Assembly (NCBI GenBank): GCA_900319915.1 | Contig: ONQI01000010.1 | Span: forward strand, 1-32,630 | DNA from: an uncultured Campylobacter sp. | GTDB lineage: Bacteria; Campylobacterota; Campylobacteria; Campylobacterales; Campylobacteraceae | Direction: 5' to 3' | Length of the DNA stretch: 32,630 bases | Part shown: positions 24,209-31,743 of the stretch, in pieces | How positions within the stretch are numbered: position 1 is the stretch's first letter | Layout: each line of letters opens with the position of its first letter | The notes under the pieces: generated by a model | What the model was told of the DNA's origin: nothing | The model's database searches: none | What the model saw: only the letters and a program-made list of their open reading frames with translations | Position numbers and translations under genes: made by a program

Positions 24209-25410
24209 AAATACTCTTTTTCGTTTTTGATGAGGTCGTCGAAGTTTTCCCTAGCGCGGATTAGGCGGTCACTGCCATCTTCGATTGCGACTTCGGCGGG
24301 GCGGGTGCGCGAATTGTAATTGCTAGACATGGAAAATCCATACGCGCCGGCTGATTTCACGACCAGCAAATCTCCGCTTTTAAGCGGCGGCAAAGAGACG
24401 TTTTTGCCTAGAAAATCGCCACTCTCGCAGATAGGACCTACGACGTCGCAAGTTTGAGTTTCATCATTCAAATTTGAAACGGCTTTAATTTCATGGTAGG
24501 CTTGATATAAACTAGGTCTAATGAGATCGTTCATTGCCGCGTCTGTGATGACGAAGCGTTTACCTTTTTCGCCGGTTTTTTGGTAGAGCACGCGTGTGAG
24601 GAGCTCTCCGCTGTTTCCCACAAGGAAGCGTCCGGGCTCGCACACGATGGTGAGATCTTTGCCTTTGAGCGCCGCCAAAATGCCTTGCGCGTATGCATAA
24701 AGGTCGGGTTCTAGTTCGTTTTCGTAGGTGATGCCTATGCCGCCGCCCACGTCGAAAAACTTAATATCGATTTCCATGGCGAGTAGCTCTGTAACAACGT
24801 CGCTGACGATATTTGCAGCTTCGACGATAGGGCTGAGGTCCGTTAGCTGCGAGCCGATGTGGAAATGTGCGCCAACAGGCTCTAAAAACTCGCTTTTTTT
24901 GGCGTAGAGGTACATTTTTTTGGCGTCCGCGACACTAACGCCGAATTTGTTTTCGCTAAGCCCGGTGGAAATGTAAGGGTGAGTTTTGGGGTCGATATTC
25001 GGATTTATGCGAATGCTGATTTTGGCGGGTTTGCCAAGACTTTTCGCCACGCGTTCGGCGAGCAACATTTCCTCGCTACTTTCCAAATTTAGCATAAGAA
25101 TGCCGATATTTAGGGCTTGCGCGATTTCTTCCTCGCTTTTGCCAACGCCGCTGTAGATGATCTTGTAAGGTTTGGCGCCCGCTATTAGAGCGCGTTTGAC
25201 CTCGCCTATACTCACGCAATCAAAACCCGCGCCGAGATTTGCGAGCATTTTTAACAAACTCAAATTTGAATTGGCTTTAACCGCGTAGCACACCAAAGAT
25301 TTTCTAGCCGCAAATTGCGATTTTAGCGCATTGTAGCGGGATTTAATATAGTCAAAATCGTAAACGTAGAGCGGGGTGCCGTATTTCTCCGCAAGTCCCG
25401 AATAATCCAT
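24205..25410 (-). CDS. lysA: Diaminopimelate decarboxylase
   Basis: A PLP alanine-racemase-fold enzyme that forms lysine from meso-diaminopimelate. With the start at 25408-25410 it is 401 residues, beginning MDYSGLAEKYGTPLYVYD. A TTG six codons upstream would also be in frame, but GGAG placed 5 bp before the ATG decides the start. The PLP lysine is Lys45 in CYAVKANSN. HIGSQ, the DVGGGIGI phosphate loop, CEPGR and the catalytic Cys in GPICESGDFL follow. A near palindrome encodes SNLS right after the active-site lysine. Confidence 0.96.
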   Translation of the reverse strand: MDYSGLAEKYGTPLYVYDFDYIKSRYNALKSQFAARKSLVCYAVKANSNLSLLKMLANLGAGFDCVSIGEVKRALIAGAKPYKIIYSGVGKSEEEIAQALNIGILMLNLESSEEMLLAERVAKSLGKPAKISIRINPNIDPKTHPYISTGLSENKFGVSVADAKKMYLYAKKSEFLEPVGAHFHIGSQLTDLSPIVEAANIVSDVVTELLAMEIDIKFFDVGGGIGITYENELEPDLYAYAQGILAALKGKDLTIVCEPGRFLVGNSGELLTRVLYQKTGEKGKRFVITDAAMNDLIRPSLYQAYHEIKAVSNLNDETQTCDVVGPICESGDFLGKNVSLPPLKSGDLLVVKSAGAYGFSMSSNYNSRTRPAEVAIEDGSDRLIRARENFDDLIKNEKEYL

Positions 25411-25466
25411 AAAATCTCCAAAACTCAAAATTAGCGTGTATTTTAGCCAAATTTGGCTTAAATTTA

Positions 25467-26528
25467 TTAACGATTTTTATAAAATTTGAACCACGCGAAC
25501 GTCGCGAGTGCAAAAATCGGAAAAACTATACCAAACTCCGGGTAAATCACGCCGTTTTGACTAAAACGCGCCAAAATATAAAATCCGCCCCACACGAACA
25601 GCGTCGCGAGCACGAAAATAAAGCTCGTAAGAGCCAAACTTGCAAATCTGCCCGTGATAGGAAAATAATAATAAATAATTAAGACCATAAGCGGAGCAAA
25701 TAGCGGGAAGAAAGTGAGCGAGTATAGATTTGAACGGATTTTTGTAGTGCTCACGTTTTCGTTCCACAGCAAAAATAGCGAAGCGAGATTGTCGCTAATA
25801 GAGCCCGAACTCGCGTTTTGGTAGATATTTTCGATGGTTTTTGGCTTAAAGCCCTCCAGAATTTCTTCGCCGCTCGAACTTTCTACCTTGTAGCCGCTTT
25901 TGTTGAGATCTAGCGTCTTTGGAAGCGTTAGAATTTTTACGTTTTTTAAATTCCATTTGCCGTCTTCAAAATCGCCCTCACTCGCGGTAATTTCGCGCTT
26001 CAATCCGTCTTCGTCTACCTCGAAAATCTTGATATTTTTGGCAATGCTGGCGTCTGCGAAAAGCCTGTCGACGTAGATAAATTTATTTTCAAATTTGAGA
26101 AAAATTTCCTTGCCCATTTCATCCCTGTCTTGCAAACCCGCAAGCCCTTGGCGATAGTTCCACGCATACACGAAAGGCGTGGCGTTGGCTATAATATAAA
26201 ATAAAGTTATAGTTAGCGCGATTAGAAAAGGCGCGAGCACGAGAGTGTTTTTGCTCGTGCCAAGCGCGTAAAAACTCACTAATTCGTTGCTTCTGATGAG
26301 ATTTATCCCCATGATAATCATAGCCAAAACTAGACTCAACGGCAGGATGTAACTCACCGCCACCACAGCCGTGAGACAAACGTAAAGTATCGCTAAATTC
26401 GCGCTCTGCGGAAAGTCTTTGAGATTTGTTAGCACGTCGATTCCCACGTAAAAAAATTCCAGCGCGACAAAAACAATCAAAAAATATTTAATATAAACCC
26501 AACTTATATATTTCGCGTATAATTTCAT
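25467..26528 (-). CDS. LptG/LptF-family lipopolysaccharide export permease
   Basis: The 353-residue YjgP/YjgQ-family protein probably forms the inner-membrane LPS transporter with LptB and a second permease. Three membrane helices lie in the first 110 residues (about 10-33, 44-73, 95-117), followed by a periplasmic beta-jellyroll domain (about 125-255) and three helices at the C-terminus (about 265-350). The order matches C. jejuni, where the same family member precedes lysA. Family membership is firm; LptF against LptG is not settled from sequence, although context favours LptG. Confidence 0.85.
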   Translation of the reverse strand: MKLYAKYISWVYIKYFLIVFVALEFFYVGIDVLTNLKDFPQSANLAILYVCLTAVVAVSYILPLSLVLAMIIMGINLIRSNELVSFYALGTSKNTLVLAPFLIALTITLFYIIANATPFVYAWNYRQGLAGLQDRDEMGKEIFLKFENKFIYVDRLFADASIAKNIKIFEVDEDGLKREITASEGDFEDGKWNLKNVKILTLPKTLDLNKSGYKVESSSGEEILEGFKPKTIENIYQNASSGSISDNLASLFLLWNENVSTTKIRSNLYSLTFFPLFAPLMVLIIYYYFPITGRFASLALTSFIFVLATLFVWGGFYILARFSQNGVIYPEFGIVFPIFALATFAWFKFYKNR

Positions 26529-26554
26529 TCGTTATTCCAATTTTGAAATGTCCG

Positions 26555-26560
26555 ATTTTA
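26555..26560 (-). promoter_or_regulatory. -10 element of the lptG-lysA-pheA-hisC-fli-dxs unit
   Basis: The minus strand reads GATAAAATCGG, TAAAAT 26 bp before the lptG start. It is the only convincing promoter seen upstream of the compact minus-strand run that ends at 16357. Confidence 0.5.
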
Positions 26561-26583
26561 TCAAAATTTAGATAAATTTATGC

Positions 26584-26589
26584 TAGAAT
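26584..26589 (+). promoter_or_regulatory. -10 element of rdgB
   Basis: ATGCTAGAATT gives TAGAAT 25 bp before the GTG start. The palindrome copy at 26592 follows at once and its right end merges with the AAAAGGA ribosome binding site. Confidence 0.55.
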
Positions 26590-26614
26590 TATTCAAATTT
26601 GAAAAGGAAAATCC

Positions 26615-27226
26615 GTGAAAATACTTCTGGCGACGGGCAACAAAGACAAAGTCCGCGAAATCAAAGAATTTTATAAAGAATATGAAATTTACGCTCTGGG
26701 CGAGGTTTTGGAGCCGTTTGAAATAATCGAAGACGGCGATAGCTTCAAGGCAAACGCGCTCATCAAAGCGCGCGCCGTGTATGAAAAATTGCGCGAAAAA
26801 GGACTAGAGCGCGAGTTTGTGAGCCTTAGCGACGATAGCGGTATCAGCGTGGAGGCTCTGGGGGGCGCGCCGGGGATTTATTCGGCTAGATATAGTGGCG
26901 AGGGTGCTACGGACGCGAAAAATCGCGCCAAAATGATAGCCGAACTTCACGCGCGCGACCTAAAAACAAGTCCGGCATTTTATACCGCGTGTATCGCTAT
27001 CGCCAGCCCTTTTGGGGAGTTTTGCGCGCACGGATTTATGCATGGCGCGGTGATTGACGAGGAACGCGGTAGCAACGGCTTTGGCTATGATTTTATGTTT
27101 GTCCCGCGCGGCTATTCGCAAACCGTGGGCGAGCTCGCTCCTAGCGTGAAGGAAGCGATTTCTCACCGCACTAGGGGACTCGCTCTGGCTAGATATATTC
27201 TCAAATCAATAGAGGACGCCAAATGA
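26615..27226 (+). CDS. rdgB: XTP/dITP pyrophosphatase (RdgB/HAM1)
   Basis: A house-cleaning enzyme that hydrolyses ITP, dITP and XTP to monophosphates. The 203-residue protein begins KILLATGNKDKVREIKEF and has the substrate and metal loop SLSDDSGISVEALGGAPGIYSARY, FGYDFMFVP and the C-terminal SHRTRGLALA. The start is GTG at 26615 with AAAAGGA upstream. It overlaps the methyltransferase start by 4 bp, so the two are co-translated. Confidence 0.95.
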   Translation: MKILLATGNKDKVREIKEFYKEYEIYALGEVLEPFEIIEDGDSFKANALIKARAVYEKLREKGLEREFVSLSDDSGISVEALGGAPGIYSARYSGEGATDAKNRAKMIAELHARDLKTSPAFYTACIAIASPFGEFCAHGFMHGAVIDEERGSNGFGYDFMFVPRGYSQTVGELAPSVKEAISHRTRGLALARYILKSIEDAK

Positions 27227-27957
27227 CAAATCTATGGAACGAAAAAGCTAAAACTTATCCCAAATTTGAACGCGGTGGCAACTTTGAAAATAAGGTGCTT
27301 GATTTTATCGAAGATTTCGGACTCAAATTAGATGGCAAAAACGTGCTCGACGTGGGTTGCGGCACGGGGATTTACACGCTAAATATGGCTCTTCGCGGCG
27401 CGAAAGTAGAAGGCGTGGATATTTCAAATTTGATGTTAGAAAAGCTGCTAAGAAGCGCGGGCGAGCACGAAATCGGCGGCGTGAAGACCTTTTTGGGGGA
27501 TTTTGCGAATTTTGAAGGCGGCGAGTTTGACATCGCGACTTGTTTTATGAGTCCGGCGCTATCTTCCAAGCAAATGCGCGAAAAGTTTATCTCAATACCA
27601 AAAATAGGCTTTTGTGTGCTTGGCTGGAATTCTCGCCATAACAATCTCCAAGACGAAATTTACCATGCGGCGGGAGTGGAGGCTCGCCCGCATCGCGACG
27701 TAGAGGCGCTAAAAGAACTTTTAGAAGCGCGCGGACTTAGCTATAATAGCATTACGCTAACGGACAAATGGGAAAAAACGCTTGATTTTGAAGCCACCGT
27801 GCAAAATCAAATTTGGCACCTCAAAATGCACGACGCGGAGGCAAACGAGGCGCAAATAAGGGACGTCGTAGCGAGATTTTGCGAAGACGGCAAAGTCCGC
27901 TCGGTTACGAAAATCAAAGTCGAACTCATCGTCACGCTCAAAGATTACGATTTGTAA
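27223..27957 (+). CDS. Class I SAM-dependent methyltransferase, substrate unknown
   Basis: The 244-residue protein has the Rossmann-type SAM motif I VLDVGCGTGIYTL (41-53), the acidic end of strand 2 in VEGVDIS, and motif FDIATCF at about 105-111. There is no obvious substrate domain. Resemblance to small-molecule or ubiquinone-type methyltransferases is only general. It is translationally coupled to rdgB. A near palindrome encodes SNLM. The plus-strand unit ends here, followed by a palindrome at 27963 and the ssrA 3' end. Confidence 0.8.
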   Translation: MTNLWNEKAKTYPKFERGGNFENKVLDFIEDFGLKLDGKNVLDVGCGTGIYTLNMALRGAKVEGVDISNLMLEKLLRSAGEHEIGGVKTFLGDFANFEGGEFDIATCFMSPALSSKQMREKFISIPKIGFCVLGWNSRHNNLQDEIYHAAGVEARPHRDVEALKELLEARGLSYNSITLTDKWEKTLDFEATVQNQIWHLKMHDAEANEAQIRDVVARFCEDGKVRSVTKIKVELIVTLKDYDL

Positions 27958-28017
27958 GAGATTTCAAATTTGAAACCTCTAAGTAAATACTCAAATAAAA
28001 ATAGGAAAAATTATACT

Positions 28018-28378
28018 TGGTGGAGGTGTGCGGGGTCGAACCGCAGTCCAAAAATCACGTCGCCACGGACTCTACATGCTTAGTAGAAGCGAAAGTCTTC
28101 ACTTGCTCGCGCCCGCTTCCCAAGGTTTACGAACAAGCTAAGGCTAGGATTCAAATTTGAACGCGCCAAGCTCAAATTCTAAGCCGTCTGGGTTACTCGC
28201 CAAAATCGCTAAACGGCGTCGCGAAAGGCAAGGCTCGACTGAACTTACGCAGCTTTAGCGTAAGCAGGAGCAAATTTAACGTTGTTTGCGTTTAAGTTTA
28301 AGTTTTAGGCTTTTAAAGCTGTGCCAAAAGCTGCATGCACCGAAGTTTCACGACTCCTGTCGAAGCCAAGTCACCCCC
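28018..28378 (-). ncRNA. ssrA: Transfer-messenger RNA (tmRNA)
   Basis: The minus strand starts GGGGGTGACTTGGCTTCGAC and ends with a T-arm-like GGTTCGACCCC and CACCTCCACCA, so the ends pair as a tRNA-like acceptor with encoded CCA. The tag frame at 28245-28289 (minus) reads ANNVKFAPAYAKAA then TAA, preceded by the usual A-rich resume site. It rescues stalled ribosomes with SmpB. A full TTCAAATTTGAA copy lies inside the gene at 28150-28161, in the pseudoknot-rich middle portion. No integrase or duplicate 3' end is seen beside it. Confidence 0.97.
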
Positions 28379-28390
28379 ATGTGGAACTCG

Positions 28391-28396
28391 ATTATA
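28391..28396 (-). promoter_or_regulatory. -10 element of ssrA
   Basis: The minus strand reads CGCTATAATCGAG, a perfect TATAAT 12 bp before the mature 5' end, consistent with a short leader removed by RNase P. Confidence 0.7.
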
Positions 28397-28515
28397 GCGA
28401 TTTTGTCTGAAATTTCGCTGAATTTTGCGCGGCGCGGTTTTGTTGCCGAATTTTAATCGATTTTTGGCTATCATTGCGCCGAAAAAATGCGCGTCGTTTT
28501 CGCGTGAATTTTAAG

Positions 28516-28542
28516 TCCGACGTTCGCTCCGAGCACGTCGGA
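28516..28542. other. Hairpin upstream of the aryl polyene genes
   Basis: TCCGACGT (28516-28523) and ACGTCGGA (28535-28542) form a perfect 8-bp stem with an 11-nt loop in the 207-bp gap between ssrA and the first polyene gene. A palindrome copy follows at 28558. It may be a leader structure or operator. No convincing -10 box was found for this operon, although GGCTATCAT at 28466-28474 is a weak candidate. Confidence 0.4.
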
Positions 28543-28585
28543 TTTGCGTTTAAGGCGTTCAAATTTGAATTAACGGCTATTTGGC

Positions 28586-29101
28586 GTGAAGAAGATTTAT
28601 ATTTATTTTGGCGATGAAATTAAGCCCTTTGGCAGGCGAAAATTAAGCAAAAAAGACAAAGCGCTTTTCAAAGCGAGGGCGGGGAGAGTTGAGTTTTTGC
28701 TCTCGCGCTCGCTTTTAGCGCGAGCTAGAAGGCGCGGGCGGGTCTGCGTTTCGCACAAGAAATTTGACCTTGGCGCGGTCGCTGCGGTCGGGATTTCAAA
28801 TTTGAAATTCGGGCTTGATTTGGAAGAGCTAAAAGAGCGAGATTTCGCCGCCGTCATAGATTTTTGCTTTAACGACTACGAAAAATTTTTATTTGGCGTT
28901 TGCGAAGCCTCGCAAAAAACACTGCTTTTTTATCAAATTTACACTATCAAAGAAGCCATTATCAAAGCTAGAAACCTTGATTTTGCCGCGCTTGGCAAGG
29001 TCGGGTTAAGCGAGAGCGGCGCGCGCGACGAGCGGGGGCGTTTAATGCGTTTTAAAACATATTTGTTGTATGATAAGTTCGTTATTTCGTTGTGTTTTTA
29101 A
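28586..29101 (+). CDS. 4'-phosphopantetheinyl transferase, Sfp-like
   Basis: Predicted to attach the phosphopantetheine arm to acyl carrier proteins. The 171-residue protein has the metal-binding FGLDLEE (Asp78, Glu80) and the YTIKEAIIKA motif (Lys122, Glu123), with VSHKKF at about 55-60. The start is GTG at 28586; a TAA 15 bp upstream excludes a longer form and no clear ribosome binding site is visible. It is 7 bp from the lipoprotein gene and probably activates the carrier proteins of the polyene pathway. The palindrome at 28795 encodes SNLK right before the metal motif. Confidence 0.85.
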   Translation: MKKIYIYFGDEIKPFGRRKLSKKDKALFKARAGRVEFLLSRSLLARARRRGRVCVSHKKFDLGAVAAVGISNLKFGLDLEELKERDFAAVIDFCFNDYEKFLFGVCEASQKTLLFYQIYTIKEAIIKARNLDFAALGKVGLSESGARDERGRLMRFKTYLLYDKFVISLCF

Positions 29102-29108
29102 GGGTTAA

Positions 29109-29513
29109 ATGGTGAAAACGGCTTTCAAATTTGAATTACTCGCGCTTTTGCTTTTGGCGTTTTTTGGCTGCGCGGGGAGAGTCGCCATGCCTCCTAGTGA
29201 AGGTTTTTCGCAAAAGAAATTTATAGTGAGCCAAAACGGAGCGAAAAGCTTGATTTTTGTGAAAAACGCCGGAGGGATTTACCACTTCGCGTGGCTGGAT
29301 ATGAAATCTGTTCCGATTGCTCGCAAAGTCCTAAAAAGCGAGCGATGCCGCGAATTTGGCGTTTGCGCCAAATTTGAAAACGAAGGATTTTTTCCGCCAA
29401 ATTCTCACGCCGAAAAGCTCTTTTTGCAAATCTTAGAAAACGCCCACCGTTTCAAATTTGAATTAAACGTGGACGGGCGAAATTACGAGGTGGAAAATGC
29501 GCCTATTTCTTAG
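29109..29513 (+). CDS. Lipoprotein of the aryl polyene cluster (DUF3261-like)
   Basis: The 134-residue protein starts with a lipoprotein signal ending LLAFFGC, the lipid-anchored Cys being residue 21; the box is slightly unusual, with Phe at -2 and -3. The rest is a small secreted domain. Genes for DUF3261 lipoproteins occur just before the first ketosynthase in aryl polyene clusters, which fits here. The family is assigned mainly by position and size. Palindromes at 29124 and 29451 encode FKFE in the signal peptide n-region and near the C-terminus. It overlaps the ketosynthase by 17 bp. Confidence 0.65.
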   Translation: MVKTAFKFELLALLLLAFFGCAGRVAMPPSEGFSQKKFIVSQNGAKSLIFVKNAGGIYHFAWLDMKSVPIARKVLKSERCREFGVCAKFENEGFFPPNSHAEKLFLQILENAHRFKFELNVDGRNYEVENAPIS

Positions 29514-30603
29514 CGCCCCGGGGCTCGTAACCGCCCTAGGAACGGATACTGGGGCGACTTGGGACGCGCTTTTAAACGCCAGAAGCGGTTTGCGTGAAAT
29601 TAAAAATTTTTACGGGCAAAAGAGCTTTTATTTGGGCGCGTTGGAGAAGGATTTGAGCACGAACGAAATCCTAGCTCTCGCGCTCGAACAAATCGCGCCT
29701 CAAATCCGCTCCACCATAAGCAAATTTGGCGCAAACCGCGTCGCCGTCGTCATCGGCACTACCGTTACGGGCGTGGAGAGCAATTACCGCGTCTTTCTCG
29801 CTCGCGCTAGAACGGGCGAGTTCGCGGGATATGATGAGAGCAAGAATACTCACTGCGACCCGGCGAATTTCGCGCGAAGCAAATTTGGGCTAAGTAGCCT
29901 TGCTATCGGGGTTTCGAGCGCGTGCACGAGCGGACAAAAAGCGATAATCGAAGCCGCGCGCCTTATTCGCTCGGGCGTTTGCGACGCGGCGATTTGCGGG
30001 GGTTGCGACGCGATAGATACTCTCACTACGCTAGGATTTGACGCGCTTGGCGTGCTCTCAAGCGAGAGGGCAAATCCGTTTTCCAAAAACCGCAAAGGCA
30101 CGAATTTGGGCGCGGGCGCGGGCGTTTTCGTGTTAAGTCGCGAGGAGATTTCGGACGTGGAATTGCTAGGCTGGGCGTGCAACTGCGACGCGTATCACGT
30201 CACCAAGCCAAATCCGACCGCGACCATGCAAATAGCGGCGATTAAGATGGCTTTAGAGCGTTCAAATTTGAAAAATGCGGATTACGCGAGCCTTCACGCC
30301 ACGGGCACGCTCGCCAACGACGAAATGGAAGCCGCCGCCATCTCTGCCACGCTCCCCCACACTCTCGCGGGCGGGCTCAAAGGCGCCTTGGGACACACTT
30401 TGGGCGCGGCGGGAGCTATCGAAATGGGCGTTTGTTATATGGCGATTTCGCGGGGTGTGATTCCGCCTCACGTCGCTCACGGCGAAATGATAGAGGGCGC
30501 AAATCTCTGCCTTGAAGCGAAACCCGCTAGCGTGAATAGCGCGATAAATTTGAGTTTTGCTTTTGGCGGGGATAACGTCGCGAGCGTGATAGGAAGACGA
30601 TGA
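29497..30603 (+). CDS. Beta-ketoacyl-ACP synthase of aryl polyene type (ApeO-like)
   Basis: Condenses malonyl-ACP units onto the growing polyene chain. The 368-residue thiolase-fold protein has the nucleophile Cys143 in VSSACTSG, His267 in LHATGTLANDE, Lys295 and His300 in GGLKGALGHTLGAAG, so the catalytic set is complete. It is somewhat shorter than FabF (about 410), which is typical of this subgroup. The position after the lipoprotein and before a hotdog dehydratase, ketoreductase and second ketosynthase matches apeO-apeP-apeQ-apeR order. The palindrome at 30261 encodes SNLK. Confidence 0.85.
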   Translation: MRLFLSAPGLVTALGTDTGATWDALLNARSGLREIKNFYGQKSFYLGALEKDLSTNEILALALEQIAPQIRSTISKFGANRVAVVIGTTVTGVESNYRVFLARARTGEFAGYDESKNTHCDPANFARSKFGLSSLAIGVSSACTSGQKAIIEAARLIRSGVCDAAICGGCDAIDTLTTLGFDALGVLSSERANPFSKNRKGTNLGAGAGVFVLSREEISDVELLGWACNCDAYHVTKPNPTATMQIAAIKMALERSNLKNADYASLHATGTLANDEMEAAAISATLPHTLAGGLKGALGHTLGAAGAIEMGVCYMAISRGVIPPHVAHGEMIEGANLCLEAKPASVNSAINLSFAFGGDNVASVIGRR

Positions 30604-31022
30604 ACGCGAGAGTTTTGCTTCCCCAAAGCGGGGTTATGGCGCTAATCGACGAAGTGGCGAGTGTGGAGCGGGGCAAAATCGTGTGCAAAATGCTCGTCAA
30701 AGAGGGCGTGTTTACGGAAAATGGAGTGCTGCCAAATTACGTTTTTATGGAGATTATGGCGCAAAGTATCGCCGCGTATGCTAGCAGCGAAGGCGACGTA
30801 AATATGGGATTTTTGCTAAGCGTGCGCAAAATGCGATTTGAGCGGGATTTCGTAAGAGTGGGCGAGGAGCTGGAAATCCTAGCAAACGAGAGCTTGAGCG
30901 ACGGGGCGGGGATGTTTGTCTTTGATTGCGAAATTAGACTAAAAGGCGAAACTATCGCTTCGGCGAGCCTTAGCGTGCTAAATCCAAGCAAGGAATTTTT
31001 GAGGGAGGCGATGAATGAATAA
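30600..31022 (+). CDS. Hotdog-fold 3-hydroxyacyl-ACP dehydratase (ApeP-like), catalytic His replaced
   Basis: The 140-residue protein is a FabA/FabZ-like hotdog domain. The N-terminal LLPQSGVMALIDEV aligns with the LPHxxPM motif of the family, but Gln9 replaces the catalytic His (codon CAA; CAC or CAT would be His). The second catalytic position is kept as Glu in YVFMEIMAQSIAAY (about 48-61). It may act with a partner dehydratase or have a structural role. It overlaps the preceding ketosynthase by 4 bp and the ketoreductase by 8 bp. Confidence 0.75.
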   Translation: MNARVLLPQSGVMALIDEVASVERGKIVCKMLVKEGVFTENGVLPNYVFMEIMAQSIAAYASSEGDVNMGFLLSVRKMRFERDFVRVGEELEILANESLSDGAGMFVFDCEIRLKGETIASASLSVLNPSKEFLREAMNE

Positions 31023-31743
31023 AAGGGTGCTTATAACGGGCGCGGGTTCCGGAATCGGCAAAGCGTGCGCTCTTAGACTCGCTAGGGCCGGATACGAGAT
31101 AGCTCTAAACGGGCGCAACGTTTCAAATTTGAATAGCGTGGCGGAGCAAATCGCCTATGAAACGGGCGCGGGCGCGAAAATCCTGCCTTTTGACGTGAGC
31201 GACCCCGAGGCGGCGCGCGAGGCAATCGGGCGCGATATAGAAGAAAGCGGCGCGTATTACGGCGTAATTTTAAACGCGGGCATTACGCGCGACGGCACTT
31301 TTGCGGGGTTTGAGGTAGAAGATTGGCGCGGCGTAATAGATACAAATTTGAATAGCTTTTTCAACGTGCTAAATCCCGCGCTTATGCCTATGATTCGCGC
31401 CAAAAAACCCGCGCGTATTATCGTGATGAGCTCGGTTAGCGGAGTGATGGGTAACCGAGGACAAGCTAACTACGCCGCGAGCAAAGCGGGGCTAATAGGC
31501 GCGGCAAAATCCCTTGCCACCGAGCTTGCGAGCCGCAAAATCACGGTAAACTGCATCGCGCCGGGGCTCATCGATACCGCAATGAGCGACCTTGGCGAGC
31601 GCAGAGACGAAATAATCGCGCAAATTCCCGCTAAGCGCATGGGGGAGCCGGGCGAAGTGGCGGCTTTGGCTGAGTTTTTGCTAAGCGAAAACGCCGCTTA
31701 TATTACGCGCCAAGTCATAGGAGTAAACGGGGGATTATGTTAA
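31015..31743 (+). CDS. 3-ketoacyl-ACP reductase (ApeQ/FabG-like)
   Basis: An NADPH-dependent short-chain dehydrogenase that reduces the beta-keto group after each condensation. The 242-residue protein has the cofactor loop TGAGSGIG (8-15), NAG at 87-89, Asn111, and the catalytic Ser140, Tyr153 and Lys157 in YAASK, with INCIAPGLIDT-type text after it. The palindrome at 31122 encodes SNLN in the cofactor-binding domain. It is embedded in the polyene operon, overlapping both neighbours, and is therefore unlikely to be the housekeeping FabG. Confidence 0.88.
   Translation: MNKRVLITGAGSGIGKACALRLARAGYEIALNGRNVSNLNSVAEQIAYETGAGAKILPFDVSDPEAAREAIGRDIEESGAYYGVILNAGITRDGTFAGFEVEDWRGVIDTNLNSFFNVLNPALMPMIRAKKPARIIVMSSVSGVMGNRGQANYAASKAGLIGAAKSLATELASRKITVNCIAPGLIDTAMSDLGERRDEIIAQIPAKRMGEPGEVAALAEFLLSENAAYITRQVIGVNGGLC

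Larger units (their letters stand above)
1900..31133. repeat. Dispersed 12-bp palindrome TTCAAATTTGAA, about 37 exact copies
   Basis: Exact copies counted by eye start at 1900, 3025, 3340, 3453, 5160, 5184, 5830, 6275, 7031, 7227, 7271, 8113, 10072, 10117, 11974, 12007, 12460, 13183, 16002, 16302, 16512, 16803, 18437, 19058, 21375, 22868, 24189, 24467, 26592, 27963, 28150, 28558, 28795, 29124, 29451, 30261 and 31122. One-mismatch copies (for example 2510, 6487, 11028, 13347, 17040, 20682, 25259) add more. Copies occur in spacers, in coding sequences of housekeeping genes and in ssrA. None lies in 1-1899. In coding frames it gives FKFE or SNLN/SNLK/SNLE; the third frame would contain TGA and is not used within genes. 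Spacing is irregular, so this is not a CRISPR. Confidence 0.95.

Noticed and set aside
25411-25428. TTG start of lysA six codons upstream
   Set aside because: It would overlap the GGAG site that is correctly spaced for the ATG at 25408-25410.
28018-28378. Genomic island integrated at ssrA
   Set aside because: No integrase, no repeated ssrA 3' end, and both flanks carry the dispersed palindrome like the rest of the chromosome.
1900-31133. CRISPR-like interspersed repeats
   Set aside because: The repeat is only 12 bp, spacing is irregular from tens to thousands of bases, it lies inside conserved genes and no cas genes are present.
29497-31743. Housekeeping fatty acid synthesis genes (fabF, fabZ, fabG)
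   Set aside because: The set is tied to a phosphopantetheinyl transferase, a lipoprotein and a second ketosynthase with overlapping ends, and the dehydratase lacks the normal His.
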